From assembly GCA_030867875.1 (NCBI GenBank), contig JAOWCC010001634.1, positions 97,753,321-97,817,320 of the forward strand: DNA of 64,000 nucleotides, read 5' to 3'. Shown here piece after piece: positions 21,801 through 33,400 of the stretch (within the stretch, counting starts at the first letter, position 1; the number at the start of each line of letters is the position of its first letter). The stretch comes from Actinernus sp. WN-2022 (lineage: Eukaryota; Cnidaria; Anthozoa; Actiniaria; Actinernidae). A model generated the notes under the pieces. The model was given only the letters and a program-made list of their open reading frames with translations. It was not told the DNA's origin and searched no databases. The translations under genes and the position numbers were made by a program.

Positions 21801-22408
21801 GACGTTTGACCGCTGTGTGCCATGCACCTTATTCATGTATTATGGCCGCGCGGGAAGAAGTCTGGTAACTATGGTATCAGAGCGAGGCTCGTTGTTCCAA
21901 AGATAGTAAAATTTGAGTCGGTCAGAAATGTCTTAGTTTCTATCATACAGCACTGTTGTATTCTTTTGTGTCATAAGGAAATTAACGTTATTTTCCGCGA
22001 TCGACAATTAAATGTTTCTCTTCCTGCGATAACTGGCATGCCTTTGATGCCTTTATGAATAAGGCCTACGACAATCTATTTTGAAATAGGTGCATACTTT
22101 CTTACTTCATTGTTTGTCGTGAATTCATGCAGGTGTCCTTGTTCTCGCTTCAGAATTGGTTCAAGAACCGTCGAGCTCGGAGGAAGAAGGAAAACGAGAC
22201 TCTAGCCCTGAAGATGACTATGTACCAACACTATGCCAATTCTCATTCCTACAGTCCCGCGCTTCATTTCCCAACAGCCCAGCATCCTGGACCGCTACCA
22301 TGGCAACTGATGGATACCAGACATCTCCATGGCAATGGTACACCCCGGATGGAGTATGCTCTACAGGCGAGAAGCCATTCATTTTATGAGTTACCTTATT
22401 TCAAATAG
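18846..22408 (+). CDS. Paired-like homeobox gene with Lys50, three exons
   Basis: Exons are 18846-18939 (phase 1 end, GAAG|GTATGT), 20037-20194 (AAG|GTACAT) and 22154-22408 (TTCAG|AATTGG, stop TAG). The protein is 168 aa. Residues 39-98 form a complete 60-residue homeodomain with Arg5, Tyr8, Leu16, Phe20, Ile45, Trp48, Phe49, Lys50, Asn51 and Arg53; helix 3 reads VSIKNWFKNRRARRKKE. The second intron falls between homeodomain residues 46 and 47, the position characteristic of many paired-class genes. Lys50 is shared with Otx, Gsc and Pitx, but the rest of the domain (YPTPQERAAITQQF) is divergent, so I do not assign an orthologue. It is predicted to be a nuclear, sequence-specific transcription factor preferring TAATCC-like sites. 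The C-terminus is His/Pro-rich with no recognised motif. An alternative upstream 3' splice site (AG at 22133) would insert seven residues and break the domain, so the downstream AG is preferred. Confidence 0.75.
20418..20967. mobile_element. TTAA-flanked foldback element, 550 bp, in homeobox intron 2
   Basis: Terminal arms of about 190 bp (20418-20607 and 20778-20967) are nearly identical in inverted orientation, starting AGTGCCTATCACCC. The element is bounded by TTAA on both sides (20414-20417 and 20968-20971). The TTAA duplication suggests mobilisation by a piggyBac- or Kolobok-type transposase. No coding sequence is inside. Confidence 0.85.
21486..21826. repeat. Inverted-repeat element in homeobox intron 2
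   Basis: CACACAGCGGTCAAAC at 21500 and its complement near 21812 lie in arms of about 33 bp (CTGCGCATGCGT / ACGCACGCGCAG), separated by about 270 bp. The ends are not sharply defined. Confidence 0.55.
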
Positions 22409-22998
22409 GGTTGACGTGTTGGATGTTGGTCGGCACATTGTCCACACCGCATATCTTTTATGGTGACCATTTGATGTCTGCTTCAGTTAATTAACACTTA
22501 GAATCGAGGATTCCACAATAATTTAAAAGTTTTTTTCGAGGTGGTGGGGCTGGGGATTGATGAAGCTAGATAAATGTCAAAAAAGGATTTTTGTAGCAAA
22601 ACTCGGCATTTCTTGATCCGCTTGCGATAATCAAATTTTAACTCTCTGTGGGTTGAATCGATAGGTTTTGCCATTTTGATGCTTGTCATGTTTTAAATAT
22701 TCTCTGTTCTTGAAATGCATAGATGTTGTTCAATGAGTCGGCTAAGCATCTAATACGGGTGTGTATTTTTACGAGGCAATCATATTTGGTGAGCCTTTGT
22801 TTATTATATATATATTCTGCCAATAAACGAAACTTGTTCTTCGTAATAACCCAAACCCTTGCGTTCGAGAAATGGGATTTACCTTGGTGAAGGGAAGCCA
22901 TTGGACTCAGTAACTAGCCGAATTACGGTCTCATATTCGGAGCCGTCTTGTGCATATTTCGTGTATTATTTTTCGCATATTTATATAATACTCTTAGC
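22409..22998. other. Intergenic, nothing recognised
   Basis: Probable 3' UTR and flank of the homeobox gene; no clear polyadenylation signal or repeat identified. Confidence 0.4.
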
Positions 22999-23190
22999 CT
23001 GCTATCGGCTCTTATGAGGAGTGGTTTTCTGCTAATTTGTTTCTGATTGGGCTACCTGTGGCGCGCGGTCAAAATGGGGCGAGGAGAATCATAGCTCATT
23101 CCTTTTCTCCTCGCCCCATTTCGACCGCGCGCCACAGGTAGCCCAATCCGAAAACAAATTAGCAAAAAAAAAAACCATAAGAGCCGATGG
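22999..23190. repeat. Foldback MITE (GGGGCGAGGA family), copy 1
   Basis: Nearly perfect hairpin: the arms include GGGCTACCTGTGGCGCGCGG and GTCAAAATGGGGCGAGGAGA with complements. A diverged outer arm (CGGCTCTTATG / CATAAGAGCCG) closes it. Same family as 48476-48666. Confidence 0.85.
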
Positions 23191-23396
23191 GTAACTAGTT
23201 TCTTTAAAAACTAGCGTTGGTCTGCGTCGATGGGGAAGATAAACACTCGTATGATCAACTAAAGTCGATTAAGGTACGCTAACCACCGTGGGAAACGAGT
23301 AGCAGCTGTCGTTTCGAGCGCTAGCCCTTCGTCAGAGCAAAAGAGGGAATTGTGGATGGGGTGACGGTTTATAAATTGTTGAGTGCATAACTGCCC

Positions 23397-23705
23397 TATA
23401 TCATTATGACGTCAAATCAAAACAATCTATTGTTTAAACGCTAAGGATCACGGTCGTGGGAGGGGGACGAAACAGCAACAACACAAAGGAAATCGCTATC
23501 AAATGCATTTTGTAGAACGTAGTTTAGCAGTAACGGCCACCAAATACAGTAAATATTGTGGGATAAACATTGTTACAGCTGATTTCTGGAAACCAGACAA
23601 TTCGAAGTTAAATTTTTCTCAGCAGAGCAGATTTAGTTCAAAATTCTATTGTTCATGTTGATTCTGTCCCCCTCATAAACAAGCCGTGACGTCATAATGA
23701 TATAG
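23397..23705. repeat. Weak inverted-repeat element
   Basis: CCTATATCATTATGACGTCA at 23396 is mirrored by TGACGTCATAATGATATAGG at 23686. The interior is non-coding. Confidence 0.6.
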
Positions 23706-24374
23706 GTCAATTACCGCTGAGGAAACATACTCGGATCAATTGGGCTCAAAGAAAGTTGCGCCAAGCAGTGTTGAGTGCATGAATACCGCTGAGGAAATAA
23801 GTACTCGAATAAATTAGGATCAAAGGAAATTGCGCCAATAATAGAAATGGATAGGGTATGGTTTTCAGGGTTATTATCTTGAAGCAGGAGTATATTTACA
23901 CAGGAGTGTCCATGTGCCCTTGTGTTGGCCCCTAACACAGTAGATGGTGTATATTTATAGCCGCGAAGTTCTGGTATGCGATTACGTTGTCTTTTGTTCT
24001 CTTGCGCTTTAGTTTTTTTAGCAGTTTGAACCGTGTTAATTACAATTTTTCAGTGCATCCTGATTGGTTAAAAGTGACGGCCTTTGTTTCTTCTCGCGGG
24101 AAACTCTATGCTAAAACTAACTCTACCGTCCACAGTGTTGTGTGACAATATAATGTGGTAAGAGGAACACTGTCCTCTGTAATATACTCCTGCTTGAAGT
24201 GTATACATTTTCACTATGTAGCGTCTTGAACAGGGTTATCAAAATAAGAATACACTATTCATCATTGAGAAATCTTGAATAGGGTATTGATTTTATCACT
24301 TTTACCGCAACTTGAAAGTTTTCGCCTTCGCCGGATTCTGGCACATCCACGAGTCAACACGTGATTGTTGTTAT
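23705..24374. other. Diverged duplicated repeats and an inverted repeat
   Basis: Around 23710-23845 a unit of about 75-80 bp containing TACCGCTGAGGAAA and GCGCCAA is present twice. CTTGAAGCAGGAGTATATT at about 23879 is mirrored at about 24182-24200 (AATATACTCCTGCTTGAAG). No gene is seen. Confidence 0.5.
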
Positions 24375-25600
24375 GGTGTTGCGCATGTGTAGAGTCAATG
24401 TTCGATTGGTAGTTGTTAACTGGCTACAAACAGTTAAAGGGGCTATGTCATGGTGTTGTACATGTATGGAGTCAATGTTCGATTGGTAGTTGTTAACTGG
24501 CTACAAACAATTAAAGGGGCTATGTCATGGTGTTGTACATGTATAGAGTCAATGTTCGATTGGTAGTTGTTAACTGGCTACAAACAGTTAAAGGGGCTAT
24601 GTCATGGTGTTGTACATGTATGGAGTCAATGTTCGATTGGTGGCTGTTAATTGGTTACAAACAGTTAAAGGGGCTATGTCATGGTGTTGTACATGTATGG
24701 AGTCAATGTTCGATTGGTGGTTGTTAACTGGCTACAAACAATTAAAGGGGCTATGTCATGGTGTTGTACATGTATGGAGTCAATGTTCGATTGGTGGTTG
24801 TTAACTGGCTACAAACAATTAAAGGGGCTATGTCATGGTGTTGTACATGTATGGAGTCAATGTTCGATTGGTGGTTGTTAACTGGCTACAAACAGTTAAA
24901 GGGGCTATGTCATGGTGTTGTACATGTATGGAGTCAATGTTCGATTGGTGGCTGTTAATTGGTTACAAACAGTTAAAGGGGCTATGTCATGGTGTTGTAC
25001 ATGTATGGAGTCAATGTTCGATTGGTGGTTGTTAACTGGCTACAAACAATTAAAGGGGCTATGTCATGGTGTTGTACATGTATGGAGTCAATGTTCGATT
25101 GGTGGCTGTTAATTGGCTACAAACAGTTAAAGTGGCTATGTCATGGTGTTGTACATGTATGGAGTCAATGTTCGATTGGTGGTTGTTAACTGGCTACAAA
25201 CAGTTAAAGGGGCTATGTCATGGTGTTGTACATGTATGGAGTCAATGTTCGATTGGTGGCTGTTAATTGGTTACAAACAGTTAAAGGGGCTATGTCATGG
25301 TGTTGTACATGTATGGAGTCAATGTTCGATTGGTGGTTGTTAACTGGCTACAAACAGATAAAGGGGCTATGTCATGGTGTTGTACATGTATGGAGTCAAT
25401 GTTCGATTGGTGGCTGTTAATTGGCTACAAACAGTTAAAGTGGCTATGTCATGGTGTTGTACATGTATGGAGTCAATGTTCGATTGGTGGCCGTTAATTG
25501 GCTACAAACAGTTAAAGGGGCTATGTCATAGTGTTGCGCATGTGTAGAGTCCATGTTCGATTGGTGGCTGTTAAATTGGCTACAAACAGTGAAAGTCTAT
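24375..25600. repeat. 77-bp minisatellite, about 16 units
   Basis: Each unit runs ATGTCATGGTGTTGTACATG - GAGTCAATGTTCGATTGG - TTGTTAACTGGCTACAAACA - TTAAAGGGGCT. Units come in two main variants (GGTTGTTAACTGGCTAC and GGCTGTTAATTGGTTAC) interspersed along the array. The first and last units carry GTTGCGCATGTGTAGAGTC instead of GTTGTACATGTATGGAGTC. The chain of 66-residue frames stepping by 77 bp is a by-product of the period. A diverged inverted TTGACACAGCCCCTTTAA occurs at about 25777, so the array may be the core of a larger MITE. Confidence 0.95.
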
Positions 25601-26880
25601 TCTATACCCTCAACGCTTGAATGAAATAATACGCAATGTTTTTAAGAACTACGTTCAGTACAGTTTGTTACATAATTTTTGAATATTTGCTTTGATTGTC
25701 ACATGTGTAAGGTTCGTCAGTTCATATGAAAATCGCTGAAAATAACTGTCCAGAGAATGTAAAGGCCTCTTACCTTGACACAGCCCCTTTAAATGTCCTA
25801 GTTATTATTTAATTTATTTGTTAGTCAACTCGAACTCATACATTCCTCGATCTACAAAATTTTGGAATTAGCCACACACAAATTGAAACTTCATACGAGT
25901 CATTTATTTACAAAATCTTTACAGTCAAATTTACAGGCAATTACACAAAACATAGATCTATAGAGCAGATTTCGTAAGGGTGTGGGAAAAAAACGGCACA
26001 CCTGTGGCTTTACCGTAACTGTATCAGTCTCCAGTGTTACATTACTAACAGCAAAGCTTTATTGCGACTGGACCAGAAGTACACAATATTTGTTAATATG
26101 AGAAAACCATTCCAATGCTATGTCATTGCCGTAACTTGCCCATACGAAAGCTACTCTATCTAAGTTGCATTATTCTTATTTTCTACGTGGCGAAATATTA
26201 AATTGTTACAAAACGTAATCAGAGTTTAAAGCCCGCCGGTCAAACGGTTTCAACGTCGGCTCAACATTGATCTTGAAACCAATTGAAATGTCGTTAAACG
26301 AAGTCAACTAACACGCTTTCAATGTATTTCGACGCCTTTCACCAATGTTTTCCGGACATTCGAAAGGGTTTCAACTGAGATGTTTCAAGAAATGCTGTAC
26401 CGGCGATGTTGAAACTGTCTGAACAGGTCCAAAAAGGGCCAACCCCAAATGACAAACTTTCTCATGAAAAAAATACAAAAATAACAACTCAGATTATGCT
26501 TTTCAGGTATACTGGAGAAATTTTGAGACGGTTTTGATGAAGGATCGATGGCAAAGATTGGAGTGTATGAAAAATACTACTTTAAGAGAAATTCAAGTCG
26601 CTTTTGTAATCCACTTTAATCTTTGCCATCCTCTATCGAAACAGTTTGAAAAGCGTATCAGGACATTCACACAGTATTTCTCTTTTATCCCAGGCTGTTA
26701 TTCTTGTAGTTTTGTTTTAAATAAACTTAAAAGTTCAATTCTCAATCCACCAGTACCGAAAAAGATGGAGACTTGTACTTTTACTCACAATCCTTTGCGC
26801 ACGAAAATCTTTAAATCCGTTATAAATCACTGTAGAGGTTTTCAGTACAGGTGCTGTTGCCAATCAACATGATCTCGAGT
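25601..26880. other. Intergenic, nothing recognised
   Basis: Short frames only. The longest (26534-26872 +, 112 codons) has no recognisable domain. Confidence 0.4.
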
Positions 26881-27296
26881 TTGAAATTACGATTATCGTA
26901 AATTGTTATTGGCCGCTGAAATTACGATAATCGTAATTCTCGTGACCAGTCAAGAATAAAGATAAAGATTTCTTACATTCCGAACGGCAGTAGACGGGCT
27001 TAGTGCAGTGGTGATGACCTCTGCGCTACACGCAAAGGGTTATGAGTTCGAACCCCAGTAGGATCGCTTGAAAAAGAGGTTTTCTCTTCTTCACGTTCTC
27101 TTCTTCACGTTCTCTTCTTCACGTTCTCTCCTTCACGTTCTCTTCTTGTTTATCTGTGAACCTTAGCTCTAGGTGAGCGAGAACCCGTCGTTTACCCGTG
27201 AACTCGTCCGATGGTTAATAGGGTTAGTTTCGTGGTTCCCGCGGTCATGATGCCAGTAGAATTACGATAACAATTTACGATAATCGTAATTATATA
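26881..27296. mobile_element. Inverted-repeat element enclosing a tRNA-derived SINE
   Basis: GAAATTACGATTATCGTAAA at 26881 pairs with TTTACGATAATCGTAATT at 27277. Further copies of the AATTACGATAATCGTAATT palindrome lie at 26920-26938. A tRNA-like head sits at 26996-27062 (plus): A box TTAGTGCAGTGG and B box GAGTTCGAACCCC. It is followed by a TTCACGTTCTCTTC tandem run (27078-27150). Confidence 0.6.
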
Positions 27297-27785
27297 CCTC
27301 GAGAACACGTTGTGCCAATACACTGTCATTCAAAAAAAAAAACCGGGGTTTTACTGAGTTATGCTCGCAAGGGATTATGGTCCAATGTCCGTACACCATC
27401 TTTTTCGGTATGCTCACTTTAATTGACGCTACACTGTACCTGTAAAAAAACGTTTTTGATTTCAAAACAGGTCTACTTTATAAGCCACCAGACGCATTCA
27501 CCCGGTTTTCACCTTTACTACCAGTAATTTCCCCCTAATTTTGAAAATAATGTTCGGCCGAGATCTTATTATTAATTATAAAAAATATTTTTTTGCGTCA
27601 AAACATTTCGTTTTTCATCAATACCGTATTTACAATTTGCGTTGCATTTTTATCACATTTTTCGAAATGCGAAGCTATTAGGGTTTCAAAAATAAACATG
27701 TTTATTGTTCTCGCGCGCTTCCTTTCATATTTTAACTTTTATTAAGCATATGTACTGGTCGGTAATTATTATGGATTTACTACAT

Positions 27786-28090
27786 GAACATTCCAATTCG
27801 ATCTGATGATTAGCCTGATCCTGGCGTTGATCAGCCCCTATTCTTGGTTTGCATGTGACGTCAGGACGGCCATGCTGGTGGACGTTAAACAAAAGATTCT
27901 TCATTTGCGTCTCTTGTTCGTCCACCAGTCTTCATTAGCGTCTCTTGTTCGTCCACAAGCATGTTTTTGTCTGTGATTCTCCTGGGATTGATTGCAAACC
28001 ATCAATGGTTGTTTCGCGTCTTGTTAGAAATTCAGAGAGTTTCAGAGAGGCAAAGTGCTTACCACTTTACCCACCCCGGCTCCCCTCCGG
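27786..28090. mobile_element. Rearranged SINE tail and head with an inserted MITE
   Basis: CCAATTCGATCTG...GATCAGCCCC (27792-27838) and TGGTTGTTTCGCGTCT (28006-28022) match the 3' body of the SINE at 38200. In between lies a segment with GACGTCAGGACGGCCATGCTGG and GATTGCAAACCAT, related to the element at 46490-46632. At 28050-28085 the SINE head appears in inverse orientation. Confidence 0.55.
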
Positions 28091-29898
28091 CTTCTCGCCG
28101 CAGTAACTACGAGGGGATGACTTAGGTAATTTTGCAGCTGTGGACCAAAAACAGTTTTGCTTCGAAATGATACCACACCAGCATTTATTACACTTTAGAC
28201 AAAAAGTGGCAAAATAAGGTCTCCTTTCTTTTTGTTGTAATTACCACAGGTAACCCAAGCGTAGGTTCTGTGTAAGGGAGTTTATTATTTATATAAGCAC
28301 AACAAAAAATGTACCCCCAAAAAAACTGAATTCCTAAAAACATACCCCACCCCAAATATAAGTTGTAAAAAACTGTATCCCGCCCATTTTTTACCATCAC
28401 AAAAATGTACCCCCAATTTCAACTGATTTAAAAAAAATTGTACCCCCCCTGCACTCTGAACTCAGCCCCCACCCCGTTAGCTATAATCAACGAACAGTCC
28501 CTATCAGTTAATATGCAAAATTATGAAAATAAAGTATTGATAATTGTCTCTAAACAGTTTCTGGGTGTTATTTTTAAAGCCATTTCCCTCAAAAATTATC
28601 TCTCTCATAGCTATTTAATTTTGTACATTGCACAGAAACTATGCTTGAGCTCCCTGTGCAATTAGTAATATATAAAGTTGCGTTTGCATCAACTTTTGGT
28701 TCTATTTACAAAGGTTATTTTCAGAATTATAATTTCAATACAAAAATATTATTTTTTAATCACTTACACACTGTCAGATTTTTAGGATCAAATAATCGAT
28801 ATACTGATGTCTAACAGTGTGTTAAGGTATAGGTACAATAATAAACAAAAATACGATCATGTACATTGTACTATAATACATTTCTAGGTACATGTACTGT
28901 ACAGTAATGATCTCTAGCTAGAAATTACAGCAACAATCAAACTTTTTGAATTAGATAAGTTTTGAATGTAACTAATATAGCACTGCTAATGGATTTCATT
29001 ATTACAGTCATGTGTGACAGTGAAGCCAGGGCCACTTAGACCATGAGAACTAAACACATTACAAAATGAAAATAAAGGATTCTGACAAAGTATAAATTCT
29101 AGCATATCCAGGCCATTTTCTTTATTCAAAAGACTGACATCAAAACTAGTCAACCAAATTTACCTTTTACTGGATCGAAGCTCAAACAAGTCGAAATGCT
29201 ATTGTCTTGTCATCAACACTGTTTGGCTCATTTAAGTAACCATCAATTAGAATGATTTGCAATGTGATTGGTTCTCGTTTTCTACATGTAGGTGGCTCTG
29301 GTTACAGTAGTTGCAGTTTAATGAAAAACATAACCTGATTATTTTAATTATTATTGTCAAGGCTGGCTGAGAAAAATGTAAAATATCAAACAAGCGAATA
29401 TACACCTAAGCAGTGGTTTCAATAGGCACCAGCAACCAGCAATTTTCCCCATCTACTTTGGAGATTTCGCCACCAGCATCTGCAATTTGAACCTCCAAGA
29501 GGCACAGGTGCCTCTGCCACCTATTATTTTCTTTAGTGTCTCCTACTTATTATTTTATTGAAACCACTATCTAATTAAGATTCATTATTATTAGTATATA
29601 AATTGTCACATGAGAAATAGCATACCAATTGGCTATGCCCACAAACGTTTGCTAACCTGCATCCAAACATAAAGGAATGTGTTAGCATTCCTGAGCATTT
29701 TGACGAGAGTTTGTTTCCGATGGCACAATTTAGTAAGTCTGGGAGGGTGTTGAACAGGAGGTGAGCTTACCACAAGTTACTTTCCTGGGAGTTTTTCAGA
29801 GTTTCTCAGTAAACTGCAAGAGATGAAATGCTCCTTTATGTTTGGGGGCGGGGTAACAGACATTTGTGGGTGGAGCCAATTTGCACATTATTTTCTGC
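28091..29898. other. Intergenic, AT-rich, nothing recognised
   Basis: Low-complexity GTACCCCC and TACATGTAC words occur, but no gene signature on either strand. Confidence 0.4.
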
Positions 29899-30064
29899 CA
29901 TGACCACAGTTGTAATAAACAACTTATTAGTCAGCTAATCAACTAATATGGATGTGTGTGTTTACTTGTCAGTCATTCACATTTTGGCTTTGCAAAATGA
30001 CTTGAAAAATGACTTGAAAAATACACAGCCATATTAGCTGGTTAGCTGACTGAGGGTCTGTGGT
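29899..30064. repeat. Inverted-repeat element downstream of MOSMO-1
   Basis: ATGACCACAG at the left end and CTGTGGTCAT at the right end bracket inner arms CAGCTAATCAACTAATATGG / CCATATTAGCTGGTTAGCTG. A short ATGACTTGAAAA duplication lies in the loop. Confidence 0.65.
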
Positions 30065-30405
30065 CATAAATCATGGGAGGGAGTGAGGGGTGGTCTTAAA
30101 ACTATTTTCTGTCAGATTCTCACCCAGCTACCACCCCTCCCATTATTAATGACTGGTCCCTAATAACCAGGACTGTTCATTAGAAGCAGGCTGCTGGCAA
30201 TTATTGTCAGCAACTATTAAAGATGTCATGATCAATCGCTGGGTACTTCATGTAAAATTTAAAGGCAGAACATTTTTGTAGCTTAATCTGGCACACAAAG
30301 ACTGCCTATTTTTCTGTTGTCCAGCAACTTAAAAACATGACAGCCCAGCTAAGACACCTTAGTTTGTAGCAACCCTTGTGCATACAATGTACTAATTACT
30401 CCATG

Positions 30406-33400
30406 TTATCTGAGTAGCAGTGGACAAACTTTAAAAATAAACAATTCTGATGCTATTGTGAAGACAATACAAAATATAAATAGGAAAAAAGATGGTCCCA
30501 CATTTGTTCCTGTTGGTAATTTGAAGGCTTTTCCACCAATCTCTGGCATGTGGAATCCGAGTGGGAATACTAGTGCTGCTAAACAGAACACAATCACTGC
30601 AAAAACAACAAGACATTAACAGAAACAGAGTTCAATAGAGAGAGGGGGGAGAAGTGGGAAAGAAATCAGTTAACCCAGCTGGTTGAACTATGAGTATACG
30701 GTACATGTATCTTAACAGGTACTCAGCCTTTGGGTTAGTAGATTTTGTCAGTCACTAGCTCAGAGACTACATGTAGTTAATAAAAAAGTTATTTAAAATG
30801 TTGAGTACTGGAGGTGTGATTAAGTAACCAGTTCATCTACATTGTAGCTCTGATTATACCAGGCATACATTGTACCAACAATTTCTTCATATTTTTCACG
30901 CCAGCTGTTACACAGTACCACAGAATTAAGTAACAGACTAAAAGTGTCTAGAAGATTGAATCTCTGATAAATCACAACGTAGCACAGCAATGGCAAACTA
31001 GTGGATGTAAATTGTATTTTTATTAGTGTGTTCTAAAGGATAAACCCGTGAAAATGTTCAAAGTTTTTATTACTGCTGTTGTAATAGCCTGTGTAGCCTG
31101 TAAAACCACGTGACTGATGACGTCATCGTTACAACATCACCACTAAGTGATTCATGGGGAGCCAATACCATGCCTCTCAAAGTTTGAGCCATCTAGCTGG
31201 CATCAGAAGTGAGGGAAATATCCTGTATGACCATGCAATTAAAATCACGTGACTGATGATGTCATTGAACATCACTACTAATTGATTTATGGGGACCCAA
31301 TGCCATATATGTCTGTCAAAGTTTGAGCCACCTGGGATTAGAAGTGAGGGAGATATGGGCATGTACAGTACCGATTGAAACTAACGTCACCCTTGCTTTT
31401 GCTTTGCATGCACTCAAAGTAAACGCAAAGTAAACCCTGTATTTCCTTTGCATGTAATTTACTAGTACATTTTGTAAGTGCATGCAAAGGGGAGGTTAGT
31501 TTTGATCGGTACTGCACTTAAAATCACATGAACAATGATGACATTGTTACAACATCACCACTTTAAGTGATTTATGGGGCCCCAATACCATGTCTGTAAA
31601 AGTTTGAGCCACCTGCCATTAATATTAAACAAGTACATGTAGGCATGAAAACATACATGTACAAGGGTTTTACGTCACTATCGGCGGGATACGTACAGGT
31701 AAGCACAATTGAGCATATGAGCACACACACCTCCCACATGGATAACACAGCTGCTTGCTGAAGTATATAAATACGCTTGCATGTCTTCACTTTACAGTTA
31801 GTATATAGCAAGAGGGGAACTAGGGTTTAGCACTTGAGAAACATCATTTCTCCAACAGCAATTAATGCTCCAATCGACATTAAATTATTAACTAAACCAA
31901 ATATTGATTATTATTATTATCATCAGTATTATTTACATTCCAAGCATTCCATTTTGCTAACAGCTTAGTGAGTGACATAATTTGGTGCGCATCCACAAGT
32001 TAAAAAGTGGACAATGTGTATATTGTAGGTAGCCTAAGTTGCATTAAAGACTTACTTCCAAAAAATGCAATCCACCCAGCAAGCGACATGTAGGTTGGCT
32101 TCCAAAATGATACCAATAACAAACAACAAGTTGTCGTCAGGAAAATCACCCCAAATACTATAAACACCAATGCTGCCTTCCATTCATGGGGAAGATTCGG
32201 CATGATGCACACCTCTGGCTGCCCTTGTGATTTCTGGCACATGATGACGAGACCAAGATGAATAGACCCTGTACATTAGAGATAAAAATTGGTGGGAGAA
32301 TATGTGGTCATGCAATACAACTACAGTTAATTATGTAGTAGAGTACAGTGTAAATGGAAAATGATAAATGTTATTAACTAGCATGTACATTGTACATAAA
32401 TTGTAACAAACAAGGTGGTACAATATTACCTGGTTAATAATAGAAATACTGCCAAAAATACTCAATTCGGATTGGCTGAGCACATGCAGACATTGTTAAT
32501 CACTAACAGCAGTGCAATTAATCACACTTAATTCAATTAAAAAAACTAGTCAATTTGATGCAAACTAGTTTCTGTGCAGTGCAAATACAGTTAATTTGAT
32601 GCAAAAACTAGTTACATGTAATTCAGTTCCTTTCATTTTTGCATCATTCAATATTATTAACTGGTAATCATTAGTGTGTAATGTTAAATTAACAATTAAT
32701 AGTGTGAGTGATGTTTGAAAATAACACTCGTCCTGTGGACTCATGTTATTTTGTTAGAATTTTCCAACATCACCCACCACACTATTAATGCAGTGCTTAT
32801 GGTAGGATGCGAAAAAAAAAATCAAAATTATGCGGGATTTTTTTGGCGAATTATGCGGGAAACATCGCAAATTATGCGGGAAATTATGCGGGATGACGTC
32901 ATACATTTTTTAGCACAAATTTATTTTATCGTGTACGTTTTCACTTCAAAAAAGCCGCAAGTTGAATAAGAGAGATGGTTAATTGTCTCAAATCCATTTT
33001 AACTAGTATCCTTTGTGTTCAAATCTATGTACTAGAAAGTCTATGTTAAACGTCAACTGATCCTAAGTATTCGTAAAATTCTTGATGCAGCAAGATTATC
33101 AAGCCTAGTTTACTAGCGTTATGGTCATAGGTTTTATTTCAGGTTAGTATGAAAATGTTATCTACTTTGGAGAAATGTCTTCAAAAGACGTAATTATCAT
33201 TTCAGTAAGAAAACCAGGAAACAAAAACCAAGCAGGTTTTTGAAATGCTGTTGTAGTTGTCGCCTTATTGCAGATGCGGAAATCGACACGTTACTTTGAC
33301 AGACCGCTAACCAATTTAGCAGTAAGGGACTAAGGGAAATAAGGTTTAACTGATGGGGGTGCCGTCGCTTTTTGAATCAATTTTTAAATACTGTACAGAA

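Noticed and set aside
22133..22153. Upstream AG (GCATGCAG) as the exon 3 acceptor of the homeobox gene
   Set aside because: It would add seven residues between homeodomain positions 46 and 47 and break helix 3; the next AG gives the perfect 60-residue domain.
24527..25497. Eleven overlapping 66-residue plus-strand frames stepping by 77 bp
   Set aside because: They are generated by the minisatellite period and have no independent start context or family similarity.
26534..26872. 112-codon plus frame
   Set aside because: No motif, no splice or start context, AT-rich chance frame.
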